This document shows positions 7,313 to 7,894 of a stretch of DNA of 7,894 bases, piece by piece. The DNA comes from an uncultured Bacteroidales bacterium. GTDB taxonomy: Bacteria > Bacteroidota > Bacteroidia > Bacteroidales > UBA932. A program made the translations under genes and the position numbers. The stretch covers positions 1 to 7,894 of the forward strand of contig CAMOVV010000046.1 of NCBI GenBank assembly GCA_946627685.1, read 5' to 3'. The number at the start of each line of letters is the position of its first letter. The stretch's first letter is position 1. The notes beneath the pieces were generated by a model. The model made no database searches and was not told the DNA's origin. It worked only from the letters and a program-made list of their open reading frames with translations.

Positions 7313-7894
7313 ATGGGAATTTTTGTCACAGTGCCTGTCCACAAGCCGGACGGTCCCACCATCGGCCTTGAGAATCTGAAAGAGGCGAGGGTGCTGGTGG
7401 TCGGCGGCGGCGGACGCGAACACGCCATCGTGGACGCCCTCAGCCGTTCCATCTACGTCAAGAAAATTTTCTGCGCTCCCGGGAACGCCGGCATCGCGGC
7501 CCTGGCGGAGTGCGTGCCGATAGGGGACGGAAAGGTTGATGAACTTCTGTCATTCGCCCGCAGGGAGCATATAGACCTTACGGTCGTGGGGCCTGAAGTT
7601 CCTCTTTCAGCGGGGATTTCAGATGCCTTCCGCGCAGCGGGACTGAGGATTTTCGGCCCGTCGAAGGCTGCGGCCGCGATAGAGTCGAGCAAGAGTTTCG
7701 CCAAGGAGATAATGGAGAAAAAGGGGGTTCCTACCGCCTCCTACAAGACTTTTACCGACTATTCCGAAGCCCTGGAATATGTGAAGGCCGGGAGCATCCC
7801 CGTCGTGCTGAAATATGACGGTCTTGCGGCCGGCAAGGGCGTCGTGGTGGCGATGAGCCTCGAGGAGGCTGCCAACGCCCTCAAGGATATGCTC
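7313..7894 (+). CDS. purD: PurD, phosphoribosylamine-glycine ligase (GAR synthetase), N-terminal part, 3' end outside window
   Basis: PurD joins phosphoribosylamine and glycine with ATP to give GAR, the second step of the pathway. The frame from the ATG at 7313 is open for 194 codons to the right edge, under half of the usual length of about 420. Visible signatures are VLVVGGGGREHA (27-38, the N-terminal fold of the family), CAPGNAGIA (54-62), TVVGPEVPLSAGI (90-102), FGPSKAAAAIESSKSFAKE (114-132) and VLKYDGLAAGKGVVVA (165-180), the start of the ATP-grasp region. Family members usually begin 1-3 residues before VLV, so this start adds about 24 residues (MGIFVTVPVHKPDG and onward). A GTG at 7391, 5 nt after GAGG, would give a family-like start (MLVVGGGG), but would leave 84 bp between purH and purD. 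The extension uses mostly G or C in third positions, like real coding sequence. Identity is secure; the start is not. Confidence 0.93.
   Translation, partial: MGIFVTVPVHKPDGPTIGLENLKEARVLVVGGGGREHAIVDALSRSIYVKKIFCAPGNAGIAALAECVPIGDGKVDELLSFARREHIDLTVVGPEVPLSAGISDAFRAAGLRIFGPSKAAAAIESSKSFAKEIMEKKGVPTASYKTFTDYSEALEYVKAGSIPVVLKYDGLAAGKGVVVAMSLEEAANALKDML

Overview
The window is a compact de novo purine biosynthesis operon from a GC-rich bacterium. All coding is on the + strand. It opens with the 3' end of an exonuclease III-type gene (xth). An 87-bp gap carrying a probable promoter follows, then purE, purL, purM, purH and the first 194 codons of purD, which runs off the right edge. No stretch longer than 87 bp lacks a gene. 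I saw no tRNA, rRNA, CRISPR array, insertion sequence, phage gene or rho-independent terminator.

Together the genes cover several steps from PRPP to IMP. PurD makes GAR. PurL turns FGAR into FGAM, with its own glutaminase domain. PurM closes the imidazole ring to give AIR. PurE makes CAIR. PurH does the last two steps, AICAR to FAICAR to IMP. PurF, a GAR transformylase (PurN or PurT), PurC, PurB and PurK are not present here; some could lie beyond the right edge or elsewhere. Gaps between the pur genes are 2, 19, 30 and 6 bp, which fits one polycistronic mRNA from the promoter before purE.

The taxonomic signal is mixed. The purE promoter contains an exact TAnnTTTG box, and most starts lack a Shine-Dalgarno sequence, both typical of Bacteroidota. 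The same promoter can also be read as a sigma-70 type site. PurL is the single-chain clade best known from Clostridia and streptococci, and PurH and PurD also look Firmicutes-like. The gene order is a condensed version of the Bacillus purEKBCSQLFMNHD order. My best guess is a GC-rich member of Bacteroidota (Bacteroidales-like) with a purine operon of Firmicutes-like type; this is inference.

I did not find a new biological system. The points most worth checking are the N-terminal extension on PurD, which is in frame with the purH stop codon; the mismatch between promoter type and PurL clade; and the promoter itself.
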